Assembly (NCBI GenBank): GCA_030039035.1
Contig: JASHQQ010000317.1
Span: 1 to 39,101 of the forward strand
Source of the DNA: Acidobacteriaceae bacterium
GTDB lineage: Bacteria > Acidobacteriota > Terriglobia > Terriglobales > Acidobacteriaceae
Direction: 5' to 3'
DNA: 39,101 bases
Shown: positions 25,272-33,983 of the stretch, one piece after another
Layout of the letters: every line of letters starts with the position of its first letter
Numbering within the stretch: position 1 is the first letter of the stretch
Notes under the pieces: model-generated
The model's input: only the letters and a program-made list of their open reading frames with translations
The model's database searches: none
Told to the model about the DNA's origin: nothing
Program-made: the position numbers and the translations under genes

Positions 25272-26600
25272 TCAGAGATGAGGCGCCCAACCGTTCTCGT
25301 ATTCACGTCCCCACATGGTCATGGCTTGCGGGTCGTCCAGAATCTGCGCGGTAGTAGTATTGAGGTGTAATTCCCGGTTCAGCGTCCAGGAAATGTTGGA
25401 GAGCTGAAGCATGGTAACAACGATGTTGCCTTCGGAGACAGGGGCGTGGAGCTTCTCTCCTGTCCGGATTGCCGCGATCAGGTTGGCGAAATGGGCAGCC
25501 GTGGGCTGGTCGCCGTCGAGGTGGTCATAAAACGGGATGGAGTCGTCGTCCTTGAAGATGCCTGTCCGGTTGCCCTTCAGATCATAAACTTCATAGCCGC
25601 TGCCGCCGTCACCATAGATAAAGACCGAGCCGGTGGTTCCCATGACAGTCAACCCGGCATCGCGATCGTAATACTTCATCCCGTTGCACGATTTGCCTTC
25701 CCACGAAATCATCCTGCCGCCGTATTCGAAACTGGTTACAAGAGTGTCGTAAAACTGCCAGTCGTCCTTGAAATGATATCTTCCGCCCGCCGAAGAAATG
25801 CTCTTCGGATAGTCGACGCCAAGTGCCCAGCGGCAGAGATCGATGCTATGCGTGCCGTTGTTGAGGGCCTCGCCTGTGCCCCAGTGCCTGAGCCAGTGCC
25901 AGTTATACGGATGAATGTTATCCTTGAACGGTCGACGTGGAGCAGGTCCCTGCCAGAGATCCCAGTCGAGGTTTGCCGGCACGGGCACTTGCTGGCCTGT
26001 TCCGATCGATTTCCTGGTGTTGCTATACCAGCCTTTGGCGAAACAGGGCGTGCCGATCAGCCCGTTGTGTATCTTATCGACGGCCTCCATGGTGCGCGAG
26101 CATGATCGCTGCTGAGTTCCCTGTTGCACGAACTTCCCATATTTCTGTTGCGCCTGCACCAACAGGGCTCCCTCGGCCGGATTGTGACTGCATGGCTTTT
26201 CGACATAGACGTGCTTTCCGGCCTGCAGCGCTGCAATCGCCATAGGAGTGTGCCAGTGGTCGGGAGTTGCAATGGTGATGGCGTCTACTTCGCGCAGCTC
26301 AAGAATGTTGCGAAAATCCCTGTCGCTGGACGGTGCGTAACCCAGCTCCTGTCGGGCGGTGCCGGCAAACTTTGCCAGAATATCGCTATCGACGTCGCAA
26401 ATATGCGCGACGCGGGCGGCATCCTTGTTTGCCTTGAGTGCGGAAAGATGGGCATAGCCGCGCCAACGCAGGCCGATGATCGCAAAGTTGAGACGATCGT
26501 TGGATCCGAGAATCTGACCGTAACTCTTCGCGGTCGAACCGACGGCCAAACCCGCCGCGCCTGCGGCAAGAGTGTCGAGAAATTCGCGTCGACTGATCAT
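25272..26600 (-). CDS. Tat-exported Gfo/Idh/MocA-family oxidoreductase
   Basis: A 442-residue NAD(P)-dependent sugar oxidoreductase-type protein. The ATG at 26600 gives MISRREFLDTLAAGAAGLAV, a twin-arginine signal, with GGAG 7 nt upstream; an earlier in-frame start at 26669 is not needed. The Rossmann half (about residues 36-140) has LNFAIIGLRWRGYAHL in place of the usual Gly-rich loop, so the canonical GxGxxG is altered (G-L-R-W-R-G). ATPDHWH and EKPCSHN (EKP at 134-136) follow. The C-terminal half shows YNWHWLRHWGTGEALNNGTH and SIDLCRWALG, as in many Planctomycetes/Acidobacteria members. GH109 glycosidases share this fold, but I do not see their signature clearly. It is first gene of the four-gene operon. 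Confidence 0.9.
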   Translation of the reverse strand: MISRREFLDTLAAGAAGLAVGSTAKSYGQILGSNDRLNFAIIGLRWRGYAHLSALKANKDAARVAHICDVDSDILAKFAGTARQELGYAPSSDRDFRNILELREVDAITIATPDHWHTPMAIAALQAGKHVYVEKPCSHNPAEGALLVQAQQKYGKFVQQGTQQRSCSRTMEAVDKIHNGLIGTPCFAKGWYSNTRKSIGTGQQVPVPANLDWDLWQGPAPRRPFKDNIHPYNWHWLRHWGTGEALNNGTHSIDLCRWALGVDYPKSISSAGGRYHFKDDWQFYDTLVTSFEYGGRMISWEGKSCNGMKYYDRDAGLTVMGTTGSVFIYGDGGSGYEVYDLKGNRTGIFKDDDSIPFYDHLDGDQPTAAHFANLIAAIRTGEKLHAPVSEGNIVVTMLQLSNISWTLNRELHLNTTTAQILDDPQAMTMWGREYENGWAPHL

Positions 26601-26894
26601 GTTGTTACTCCAAAGAGAAATCGCGGTCCGCATTTCGCATATCCGGACGGGTGTAAACCGGGGCCGCAACTGTCGGATGGATCCTCGATTTTGGACAAAC
26701 CTGCTTTCCCGGTTTCTGAGAGGGCAGAGAAATCCGAAAAACGGAATCGCATCGAGGGTAACACTCCCAGTTATGCGGGCGAGCCACGCGGGATGCGCCC
26801 GTTGTATCAGTGACGGGAATCGTGCCGATGGTTTGCAATCCCGCCGGCAAAGAGCGCGCCAGCGGCACGAACTGAGGTTTCGAATCGCCGAATC
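26601..26894 (-). promoter_or_regulatory. Control region of the MocA-amidohydrolase-CBM9-esterase operon
   Basis: A 294-bp gap without a credible gene. Read on the minus strand it contains TTTTTCGGATTTCTCT (26727-26742) and GATTTCTCTTTGG (26609-26621). They share GATTTCTCT with each other, and TTTCGGATT with the phased-repeat tract at 16842-16850. This is a weaker version of the putative DeoR-type motif. No confident -35/-10 was identified. Confidence 0.3.
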
Positions 26895-28130
26895 TCATTC
26901 CGCCGCGCGGTGCAGCCTGAATTCCTGCACCACCCGGTTGATGACGCCGTCGCTCGAGGGAGAATCGGGTTGCAGGCCTTCCTTCATCGAGCGGAACAAT
27001 CCGAGAAGCTGCCCGAGAATCACGTCCAGGACCGGCATGTTGTCGTCGCCCAAAGCCGCAAGGCCACTGCAGTCGATCGTGACATCGCCGTCGTTGGCCA
27101 AATCCGGAGGAATCCCTTCTCCGAAAATCACCTTGGCCATGCCGAGCTGCTTTTCGTTCAGCTCGCGAATCAGATCGCATTCGTAGGCCCGCACCAGAGG
27201 TTGGGAAGAAAGAAAGCAAACGATCAAAGTATCGGAATGGACCGCGCTCATCAATCCGTGGCGCAAACCGAGGCAGGTTTCGCTCATCGCCGATACTTTT
27301 CCGGCTGTCATCTCCACCATCTTGAGGGCCGATTCCCGTGCAGCGCCGAGGCGCGGGCCACTGGCGAGGAAGACCGCCCGATGGAAATCCTGCCTTGCCA
27401 CGGCGGCCAACGTGTCAAGATGAGTAGTCAGCAGTTCATCCGCCTTTTGAGCCAGGCCCTGGACCAGGGCGATATATTGGTCCGGTGCTCTCAGCGATCC
27501 GAGGGACGACGCTGCCAGAACCATATTGGTGAAGCTGCTTGTCATCACCAGGCTGCGGTCATTGGTTTGCTCGGCAAGCAACACGACTTTCACGCGTGGA
27601 TCGTCACGATAGGTTGTGGCCAACCGTCCTTGCGCGTTGCAGGTGATAACCAGATGTCGAAAGCCGGGCTCTGTTTCCAGCACAATGGAAATCGCCCCGA
27701 CGCTCTCGGGGCTGTCCCCTGAACGAGCCAGCGAGACCATTAACCCGGGCCGCGAGGGCGCAATCGCCCTGCCGCCGTGCGTCAACAACATGCCGCCGCC
27801 GACGGTCTGGGCGAAGATCTTCAGCCGGTTCTGTAACGGGAGACGAACGCAATCGCCTGCATACTCCGAGCTGCCGGAGCCGGTGAGAACCAGTGTTGCG
27901 GCGCCATCGACAATTTCGAGAAGTTCACCCGACATGGACGCCAGGTGATCGCCGGTCGCAAGCCACGTGGCGGGTTGCTGCAGAATCTCCCGCAAAGTAT
28001 GGAAATACCCCGATTCTTGCTGTTCGTCTTCCGGTCGGCCCAGCAAATCGGCCGCTTCCGCTTGCTTGTGCGCAATTTCTGCAAGCCAGGAGGGATCGTC
28101 TACGCCTTTTGGAGCCGACAGATTGCTCAA
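26895..28130 (-). CDS. agaS: AgaS-like SIS-domain sugar-phosphate isomerase/deaminase
   Basis: A 411-residue cytoplasmic protein with two SIS domains. AgaS of the N-acetylgalactosamine pathway converts galactosamine-6-phosphate to tagatose-6-phosphate and ammonia; other relatives are ketose/aldose isomerases. Signatures are VLTGSGSSEYAGD (83-93) and SLARSGDSPES (133-143) in SIS-1, SGPRLGAARESALKMVEMT and SETCLGLRHGLMSAV in SIS-2, the latter matching the E-x2-LG-x-RHG active-site strand of AgaS. The TTG at 28130 is preferred because GGAGG is 5 nt upstream; the open frame extends to 28334 but those residues look non-coding. Length fits the family (about 380-410). The deoR gene is divergent, and a good promoter lies at 28160-28188. 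The exact substrate is inferred. Confidence 0.88.
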   Translation of the reverse strand: MSNLSAPKGVDDPSWLAEIAHKQAEAADLLGRPEDEQQESGYFHTLREILQQPATWLATGDHLASMSGELLEIVDGAATLVLTGSGSSEYAGDCVRLPLQNRLKIFAQTVGGGMLLTHGGRAIAPSRPGLMVSLARSGDSPESVGAISIVLETEPGFRHLVITCNAQGRLATTYRDDPRVKVVLLAEQTNDRSLVMTSSFTNMVLAASSLGSLRAPDQYIALVQGLAQKADELLTTHLDTLAAVARQDFHRAVFLASGPRLGAARESALKMVEMTAGKVSAMSETCLGLRHGLMSAVHSDTLIVCFLSSQPLVRAYECDLIRELNEKQLGMAKVIFGEGIPPDLANDGDVTIDCSGLAALGDDNMPVLDVILGQLLGLFRSMKEGLQPDSPSSDGVINRVVQEFRLHRAAE

Positions 28131-28159
28131 GTTATCCTCCCGAAATAAAGAGCCAAGCG

Positions 28160-28188
28160 ATAATAAAACACAAATATTGTAAAGTAAA
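28160..28188 (-). promoter_or_regulatory. agaS promoter overlapping AAAG repeats
   Basis: On the minus strand TTTACT (28188-28183), a 17-bp spacer and TATTAT (28165-28160) form a good sigma-70 promoter 30 bp before the TTG start. The -10 is part of TTTTATTATC, shared with the tract at 16817-16826. AAAG repeats at 28181, 28186 and onward overlap the -35, a fitting place for a DeoR-type repressor. Confidence 0.6.
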
Positions 28189-28512
28189 GAAAAAATAGCA
28201 CAGGAATGGAATTCAGGAAACTGTATTCCCGAGACGGGCGTCGGTTCGCTGGGTCGTTCGTCACGAAGAGCAACCCGCCGGCTTGCCGCCGCATCGAACC
28301 GAGCCTCCAAGATCACAGTAAGCGTCACATGCATATGTCCTTATGGGGTGCGGTTTTGGCCCGGTCCGAGGTCTCTGGATGGACGGACCTGCGCTGGGAT
28401 GTGGAATGAATTCGCGTTGCGAAACGCCCACCGGCGAGGTCCGGTGCTGCTCGGGAAGGAAAACAAGCACAAGCGGAACAAACCATTTTGGTTGACTGGC
28501 CCTTTGCACCTC
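28189..28512. other. Divergent agaS-deoR intergenic region
   Basis: About 320 bp without a convincing gene; frames extending agaS or deoR into it lack ribosome-binding sites and family resemblance. It is A-rich next to agaS and otherwise unremarkable until the deoR operator-like site. Confidence 0.4.
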
Positions 28513-28523
28513 CTTATTCTTTC
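28513..28523 (+). promoter_or_regulatory. Operator-like CTTATTCTTTC over the deoR start
   Basis: This 11-mer is identical to 16835-16845 in the control region of the glycosidase-like operon. It ends 4 nt before the deoR ATG, where a bound repressor would block initiation. Autoregulation is inferred. Confidence 0.45.
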
Positions 28524-28527
28524 AGGA

Positions 28528-29322
28528 ATGCGACGCACCAATTCCGCGAATCCGCTGCTGCCGGAGCAGCGCCGAAGGAAGATCCTCGATCTGGTGGAGC
28601 AACGGGGACAGATCACCGTTCGGGATCTGGCGAACCAGTTCTCGGTTTCGGCGGTCACGGTCCGCTCGGACCTTGACGCGTTGGGTGCTGCCGGCTCGGT
28701 GGTGCGGTCCCACGGCGGGGCAGTCCGGCAACTGGAGGCCACGCACGATTATCCGCTGCGCTTCAAGGAATCGCTGCATCGCGCCGAGAAAGCGCAAATT
28801 GGAAAAGCTGCTGCCAGCCTGGTTCAGCCGGGAGAAGTGATCATTCTCGACTCCGGTACCACAACGAGCGAGATCGCCCGGCAGCTCAAGGCCCGCGCCA
28901 TCCACGGAATCACGGTGATCTCCAACGCCATGAACATCATTTCCGAGCTCGTGGACGCTCCCGGGATCTCTGTCATCGGGATCGGAGGTGTTTTGCGTCC
29001 GGTTTCGCTTTCTTTCGTCGGGCCACAGGCCGAGGCAATGCTGAAAGACCTGCATGCCGATCGGCTTTTTCTGGGTGTTGACGGCTTTGACCTGGAGTAC
29101 GGCCCAAGCACACCGGACGTGCTGGAGGCTCACCTGAACGGCATGTTGATGAGGATCGCGAGGGAAACCACCGTGGTGGCGGATTTCAGCAAGCTGGGCC
29201 GGCGCAGTGTCTCCCGCATCGGTTCCATCGAGCAAATCCATCGCCTCGTTACCGACACCAAAGCCCCGCCGGAATTCATCAAGATGTTGCGGGCGCATCG
29301 GATCGAGGTTATTCAGGCTTAG
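28528..29322 (+). CDS. DeoR-family (AgaR-like) transcriptional regulator
   Basis: A 264-residue sugar-phosphate-responsive repressor. The N-terminal DeoR helix-turn-helix is RRRKILDLVEQRGQITVRDL, then FSVSAVTVRSDLDALGAAG and RSHGGAV. The C-terminal DeoRC effector domain has the phosphate-binding loop LDSGTTTSEIARQL, TVISNAMNIISEL, GIGGVLRPVSLSFVGP, FLGVDGFDLEYG and VVADFSKLGRRS. The ATG at 28528 places the HTH at its usual distance from the N-terminus; an upstream frame to 28348 looks non-coding and the ribosome-binding site is weak (AGGA immediately before ATG). It is divergent from agaS and followed by the second TonB receptor. The likely effector is a hexosamine or tagatose phosphate, by analogy with AgaR. 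Confidence 0.92.
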   Translation: MRRTNSANPLLPEQRRRKILDLVEQRGQITVRDLANQFSVSAVTVRSDLDALGAAGSVVRSHGGAVRQLEATHDYPLRFKESLHRAEKAQIGKAAASLVQPGEVIILDSGTTTSEIARQLKARAIHGITVISNAMNIISELVDAPGISVIGIGGVLRPVSLSFVGPQAEAMLKDLHADRLFLGVDGFDLEYGPSTPDVLEAHLNGMLMRIARETTVVADFSKLGRRSVSRIGSIEQIHRLVTDTKAPPEFIKMLRAHRIEVIQA

Positions 29323-29646
29323 CGTGCCGGGAAAAGTTGCCTCTCGCCCGAAGGGCCCGTGCGTACGTTTTGCGATCTCTCACAACACGCTCGGAGTGGC
29401 GGTCCGTATTGTGCAGGGGGCTGAATCGCATGTGCGCGATGGGCAGCGATCGTTCGCCGGAGTATGACCGCGGGAGCCGTCGCAGCGACAGTTCGGAAGC
29501 AGTTCATCGCGCGCCATCAGAGAAGCGATCGACCGGAGGCCGGAACCGCGGACGGGATAGATGCGGGTGTTCAGGCTTCGGTCGACGCGCCGGCAAGGTG
29601 CATCCGGATCTGCTCTGGAACCCCTTATTTCCCATCGGTTTATGTG

Positions 29647-29690
29647 CTTTTCTTTGTTTTGTTTATTTTCTATTGCTTTTCTTCTGCTTC
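29647..29690 (+). promoter_or_regulatory. Pyrimidine repeat tract upstream of TonB receptor 2
   Basis: In the 29323-29793 gap, which holds no other gene, a T/C-rich tract carries CTTTTCTTTG at 29647, TTATTTTC around 29663-29670, and CTTTTCTTC at 29676-29684. T runs recur roughly every 10 bp. It resembles the tracts at 16816 and 28181 and may be a further site for the adjacent DeoR regulator. Confidence 0.4.
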
Positions 29691-29793
29691 GCATGATATG
29701 GTTCCAGATCATCTTTGAAAGGCCAGTAACGGGCAGAACTCTCCAGTTGAAGCCGAAGCATGCGGTGACAGCCCGCAGATGAGGACTGAGAAA

Positions 29794-32700
29794 ATGGACG
29801 AGGCTCAATCGAGGCAGGCGAAAAGACGCACCATTTGCGCTCTCTTGTTCGTGTTTGGTTTTTGCTGCGTATTCCCGGGACGCGGGGCGTTATCCCAGGT
29901 TGACCAGGGAGCCATCAACGGCGTTGTAAGCGATACCCAGGGAGCAGTCATTCCCGGCGCGGAGTTGACACTCACCAATCTCGACACGGATTTCATCCTG
30001 CATGACAAATCCAACGCGGTGGGTATCTACTCGTTTTCTCCGATCAAGATCGGCCATTACAAACTGAGCGTGACGGCGCCCGGGTTTGAGACAACGACCC
30101 AGGAGAACATAACCGTCAACATCCAGGACCGCCTGGACATCCATATCACCTTGAAGCCCGGCTCCGTACAGGAGACCGTGACTGTGTCCACTGCGCCCCC
30201 CATGTTGCAGTCGGAGACGGCATCGGTGGGCCAGGTCATGACCACCGAGACTATCAACGACACGCCGCTCAACGGCCGCAACTGGATCTATGTTGCGCAA
30301 TTGGCGGCCGGCGTCGCGCCGTCTTTGGCGAACGGCACCGCCCGTGGCGGCGGAACGGGAGATTTTTCGGCCAACGGCCAGCGCACCACGCAGAACAACT
30401 TCATCCTCGACGGCGTCGACAACAATGTGAACGTCGACGACTTCCAGAACGGCGCCAGCTATAACGTCAGGCCCCCGCCGGACGCGCTGGCCGAGTTCAA
30501 GATCGATACTTCCAACTACAATGCCGAGTTCGGGCACTCGGCCGGCGCCGTTTTGAGCGCAAACATCAAGTCGGGCACCAACCAGATTCACGGCGATATG
30601 TGGGAATATGTCCGCAATACATCGCTGGATAGCCAGGACTGGGACGCGACTTCAATTCCCACGTATCATGAGAATCAGTTCGGCGCCACGCTGGGCGGGC
30701 CGATCTGGAAGAACAGGATCTTCTATTTCGGAGATGCGGAAGCCAACCGCATCGCCTTCGCCGAGCCCAACCCGGGCATGAGCGTGCCCACGGCGAGCAT
30801 GCGCAATGGGGACTTTTCCGAAGCCTTCAACGCCGCCTTGACGCCAGGCGGCGCCGCCCTCGGGATCTTCGCGCCGAATACCGGCGGTCAGATTCCCTTG
30901 ACCCAGGGTGGCGGCGCGTTTCCCAACCCCGCGTCAAGCAACCCGTCCCTCTGCCAGTCCAGTAACACTCCCCAGTTATGCGCCTGGAATCCCACGACCA
31001 CGGGTTCGGGGATCGGCCCTGCCACCACGAATGTTCTTACTCCGGGAGATCCGAGCGCCGGCGGAGACGTGGATAAGGTCGCCCAGTACCTTTTCAGTCT
31101 TTACCCCAAACCGAATGCAGGTGGCTGGAACTCCTCCAATTACAGCACCCCGGGCAGCGGGTTGTTATATAACAACTACAATGTGAACCTGCCTGTCCAC
31201 GACGATACCTGGCAGTGGGATCAGCGCCTGGACTTCAATATCAACACCACGGACCAGACTTACGCGCGGTATAGCTACACGCACGAGCAAGTGGCCTTTG
31301 CTCCGCCGCTGGGGCCGATTCTCGATGGCGGGAACGAGGCACCCGGCGGGTTTCACGGTTCCACCAACGTGAACCTGGCGCAGAACTTCATGGCCAGCGA
31401 AACCCACGTCTTCAATCCCTCTCTCATCAATGAGTTTCGCTTTGGATTTAACTACGGAAGATTCGGATTCTACCAGGAGAACGCCAATGTTCCCGCAAAC
31501 CAGCTTGTTCCCGGGATGGGAGGCGTACCCTTTGCCGGTTATCCCGCGCCGAACGGCGGTCTCCCGTGGATCGTAACCAGCAGGGGAAACCTTGGCATCA
31601 GCTCTGCCGGTGCGCGCCACGACGTTCCGTCCATCGAACACCAGAACGTTTACCAGATTCTCGATAACCTGACCAAGGTCAGGGGAAGGCATTCGCTCAA
31701 GTCTGGCGTGCAGCTTGAGAGTATTCGTACATCCTTTTCCCAGGCAGAGTATCCGCGCGGCAGCTACGGCTACTTCGGTGAATTCACCGAACAATACAAT
31801 TCCAGCGGCACCAGTACATCGAACACCGGTATCGGCATGGCGGATGCATTTACCAACAACATGGGTAACGTCAAGCTGTCTCCGGGCTGGGACACGAGTT
31901 ACTATCGGTGGTATCGTTCCGCGTATGCCCAGGATGACTGGAAGTTCAACTCCAGGCTGACCATGAACCTCGGCGTGAGATACGACTATGCCCAGCCGGA
32001 GAGCAGCAAGCCCGGCTATGTTGCCAACTTTGTCATCGCATCGCAAAAACTGGTGGCGCCGGGCACAGGTGCAAATGGCCAATCCGCTACGGGTACGGCT
32101 GAATATGTATTGCCCTCCGGCCTCCAGAGCCAGGGCCTTCTTGCCCAAAGTTTTCTGAGTCAGATGGCGTCGCAGAACGTCACCATCGCATACTCCAACG
32201 ACAACCCCCACTCCCTGGTCACCGTCCAGAAGAAGAACTTTGCTCCGCGCATCGGGTTTTCCTATCTGCTCGACGCAAAGACGGTAGTCCGCGCCGGTTA
32301 CGGCATTTTCTACGGGCCGCTTGAATCGCCAGGCGGTGCGGAGCTGGAGCAAAACTATCCATTCGCATGGAACGCAGTCCTGTATAACGCCTACCTTGGC
32401 GCCGGTTACTGCTATCCATCCGTACAGGGCGGCTATTCCAACCCCAGGAGCGCCTGCCCCTCCACCGGCACCACGGATACGGCAAACGGATCGGACCTTC
32501 CCTACACCGCGACCATCGAGACGGGAATGGGAAACTATCTGTCTCACGGCGGGCTTGGCGCTTATGCCAGTCAGGTCGGGCTGGCTTCGTCCGATCTGAA
32601 CCCCAAGACTCCCTATACGGAAAGCTATAACCTGACGATTGAGCGCCAATTGTCCAAAAACACGATTGCATCCGTAGGTTATGTAGGAAACGAAGGGAAG

Positions 32701-33687
32701 CACACGTACGCAGGCACAAATCCCCTCAGCCCGATTGCCGTGACCAGTAATGCCAACCCCAACGGGAACCTGGGCACGAGCGCGTTTCCCGATTTGTATT
32801 ACAACGATGCGGCGCAACAATACATCGGCGAAAGCATGTATGACGGGCTGCAGGCAAATCTCGAGAAGCGCTATGCCGGCGGGCTGAGTTATCTTGCTAC
32901 GTATACCTGGTCGCACGCCGAGGACAATGCTTCAAATCCCGGCATAGGCGGGGGGCCAGGCTATCGTAACTCGGTTCTCATTCCACTCAGTTATGAGTTG
33001 ACGAATGCCAATTACGACATTCGTCACCGCCTCACCGTGAACGGCAAATACGATTTGCCCTTCGGCGCAGGACGGAGATTCCTGAGAAGCAGCGGCGTGC
33101 TGGATTATCTCGTTGGCGGCTGGTCGGCCAGCCTGACCTGGCAAGCGCAAACGGGCAACCCCTTTACGGTCGGACTGGGCAACAATTTCGGCTCGCTCGC
33201 GGCCAACGGCGCCGACCAGTACAATGCAATCCGCGTCAGCAATCCGTTCAAGGCCGGAGGGACTCCGCCGGCGGGGAACGTTGATACAACGGCATGCCCG
33301 GCCACGGTGAAAAACCGGACAAACTGGTACAACCCTTGCGCATTCAAGGATCCGGCGCCGGGAACCAACATCCCGACATCGGGAACCGGTGCATTCCTGA
33401 CCAATGTCGAAAGCGCGATTGCCTACTTTGGCGCGAAATCAAACCAGATTTACGGACCTGGATTTGAGCGTGTGAATATGTCCGGGTTCAAGGATTTCAA
33501 AGTCTGGCGCGAACAGCGCCTTGAGTTCCGCGCGGATGCTTTCAACCTGTTCAATCATCCCTCCTGGAACAGTCCAGCCGACACCAGTCTGAACAACACC
33601 GGAGGTGTGATCGTTGCAGCCCAGCAATTCCAGAATTACACGCCGGATGCACGATTCTTCCAGATATCCGGAAAGTACGTGTTCTAG
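29794..33687 (+). CDS. TonB-dependent receptor, Oar-like (second copy)
   Basis: A 1297-residue outer-membrane receptor (1302 if the ATG at 29779 is used). GAGG 10 nt before the ATG at 29794 favours the shorter form. The signal peptide is ICALLFVFGFCCVFPGRGALSQ. The carboxypeptidase-regulatory-like domain reads GAINGVVSDTQGAVIPGAELTL; the plug has TPLNGRNWIYVAQLAAGV and NFILDGVDNNVNVD, then FNYNAEFGHSAGAV-type sequence; the long barrel ends KYVF with a C-terminal Phe. This resembles the classic acidobacterial Oar-type receptors more closely than the first receptor does. It follows the DeoR gene and a pyrimidine repeat tract, so it is the likely uptake port of the 13-34 kb glycan locus. Cargo is unknown. 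No SusD partner is present. Confidence 0.94.
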   Translation: MDEAQSRQAKRRTICALLFVFGFCCVFPGRGALSQVDQGAINGVVSDTQGAVIPGAELTLTNLDTDFILHDKSNAVGIYSFSPIKIGHYKLSVTAPGFETTTQENITVNIQDRLDIHITLKPGSVQETVTVSTAPPMLQSETASVGQVMTTETINDTPLNGRNWIYVAQLAAGVAPSLANGTARGGGTGDFSANGQRTTQNNFILDGVDNNVNVDDFQNGASYNVRPPPDALAEFKIDTSNYNAEFGHSAGAVLSANIKSGTNQIHGDMWEYVRNTSLDSQDWDATSIPTYHENQFGATLGGPIWKNRIFYFGDAEANRIAFAEPNPGMSVPTASMRNGDFSEAFNAALTPGGAALGIFAPNTGGQIPLTQGGGAFPNPASSNPSLCQSSNTPQLCAWNPTTTGSGIGPATTNVLTPGDPSAGGDVDKVAQYLFSLYPKPNAGGWNSSNYSTPGSGLLYNNYNVNLPVHDDTWQWDQRLDFNINTTDQTYARYSYTHEQVAFAPPLGPILDGGNEAPGGFHGSTNVNLAQNFMASETHVFNPSLINEFRFGFNYGRFGFYQENANVPANQLVPGMGGVPFAGYPAPNGGLPWIVTSRGNLGISSAGARHDVPSIEHQNVYQILDNLTKVRGRHSLKSGVQLESIRTSFSQAEYPRGSYGYFGEFTEQYNSSGTSTSNTGIGMADAFTNNMGNVKLSPGWDTSYYRWYRSAYAQDDWKFNSRLTMNLGVRYDYAQPESSKPGYVANFVIASQKLVAPGTGANGQSATGTAEYVLPSGLQSQGLLAQSFLSQMASQNVTIAYSNDNPHSLVTVQKKNFAPRIGFSYLLDAKTVVRAGYGIFYGPLESPGGAELEQNYPFAWNAVLYNAYLGAGYCYPSVQGGYSNPRSACPSTGTTDTANGSDLPYTATIETGMGNYLSHGGLGAYASQVGLASSDLNPKTPYTESYNLTIERQLSKNTIASVGYVGNEGKHTYAGTNPLSPIAVTSNANPNGNLGTSAFPDLYYNDAAQQYIGESMYDGLQANLEKRYAGGLSYLATYTWSHAEDNASNPGIGGGPGYRNSVLIPLSYELTNANYDIRHRLTVNGKYDLPFGAGRRFLRSSGVLDYLVGGWSASLTWQAQTGNPFTVGLGNNFGSLAANGADQYNAIRVSNPFKAGGTPPAGNVDTTACPATVKNRTNWYNPCAFKDPAPGTNIPTSGTGAFLTNVESAIAYFGAKSNQIYGPGFERVNMSGFKDFKVWREQRLEFRADAFNLFNHPSWNSPADTSLNNTGGVIVAAQQFQNYTPDARFFQISGKYVF

Positions 33688-33867
33688 GATGGCAATCAAA
33701 CTGAGGGCGGGAAGGCGCGCCCACAGTACGGAAGGCGATTCTCCCGCAGATTTGAAGGCATCCGCGGGAGATAAGGTTCGAGGACCGATTGCGCGATAAA
33801 ATCCCGAAGCGCACGGATTGTATAGCGGTTCCGCAATTGCTATGCCTCGGAGCCACGGAAGCCAGGT

Positions 33868-33890
33868 GGCTCTTTCCTCAAGAAAGAGCC
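33868..33890 (+). terminator. Hairpin between TonB receptor 2 and the phosphatase-like gene
   Basis: A perfect 9-bp stem GGCTCTTTC/GAAAGAGCC (33868-33876 with 33882-33890) has a 5-nt loop. No T run follows. It may be a weak terminator, a stabilising hairpin or an operator. The rest of 33688-33983 shows no gene. Confidence 0.45.
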
Positions 33891-33983
33891 GCATTCAGCT
33901 ACGGCTGAGACCGGGCACAGTTATTGTGGAACCGCTCGAGTTCCACGCAAGGATCGCGATTTTCCGCCAACCCAGGGTGTTTG

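Noticed and set aside
25272..26600. GH109 alpha-N-acetylgalactosaminidase
   Set aside because: Same fold and export signal and a tempting fit to AgaS, but I could not see the family's characteristic residues clearly, so only Gfo/Idh/MocA is claimed.
31165..32916. 583-codon open frame on the minus strand
   Set aside because: Lies wholly inside the second TonB receptor gene on the other strand; Arg/Val-rich, no family resemblance, no ribosome-binding site.
190..33687. Both TonB receptor frames being 1302 codons long, suggesting a recent duplication
   Set aside because: The sequences differ strongly outside general family motifs, and the second likely starts 5 codons later; equal length is coincidence.
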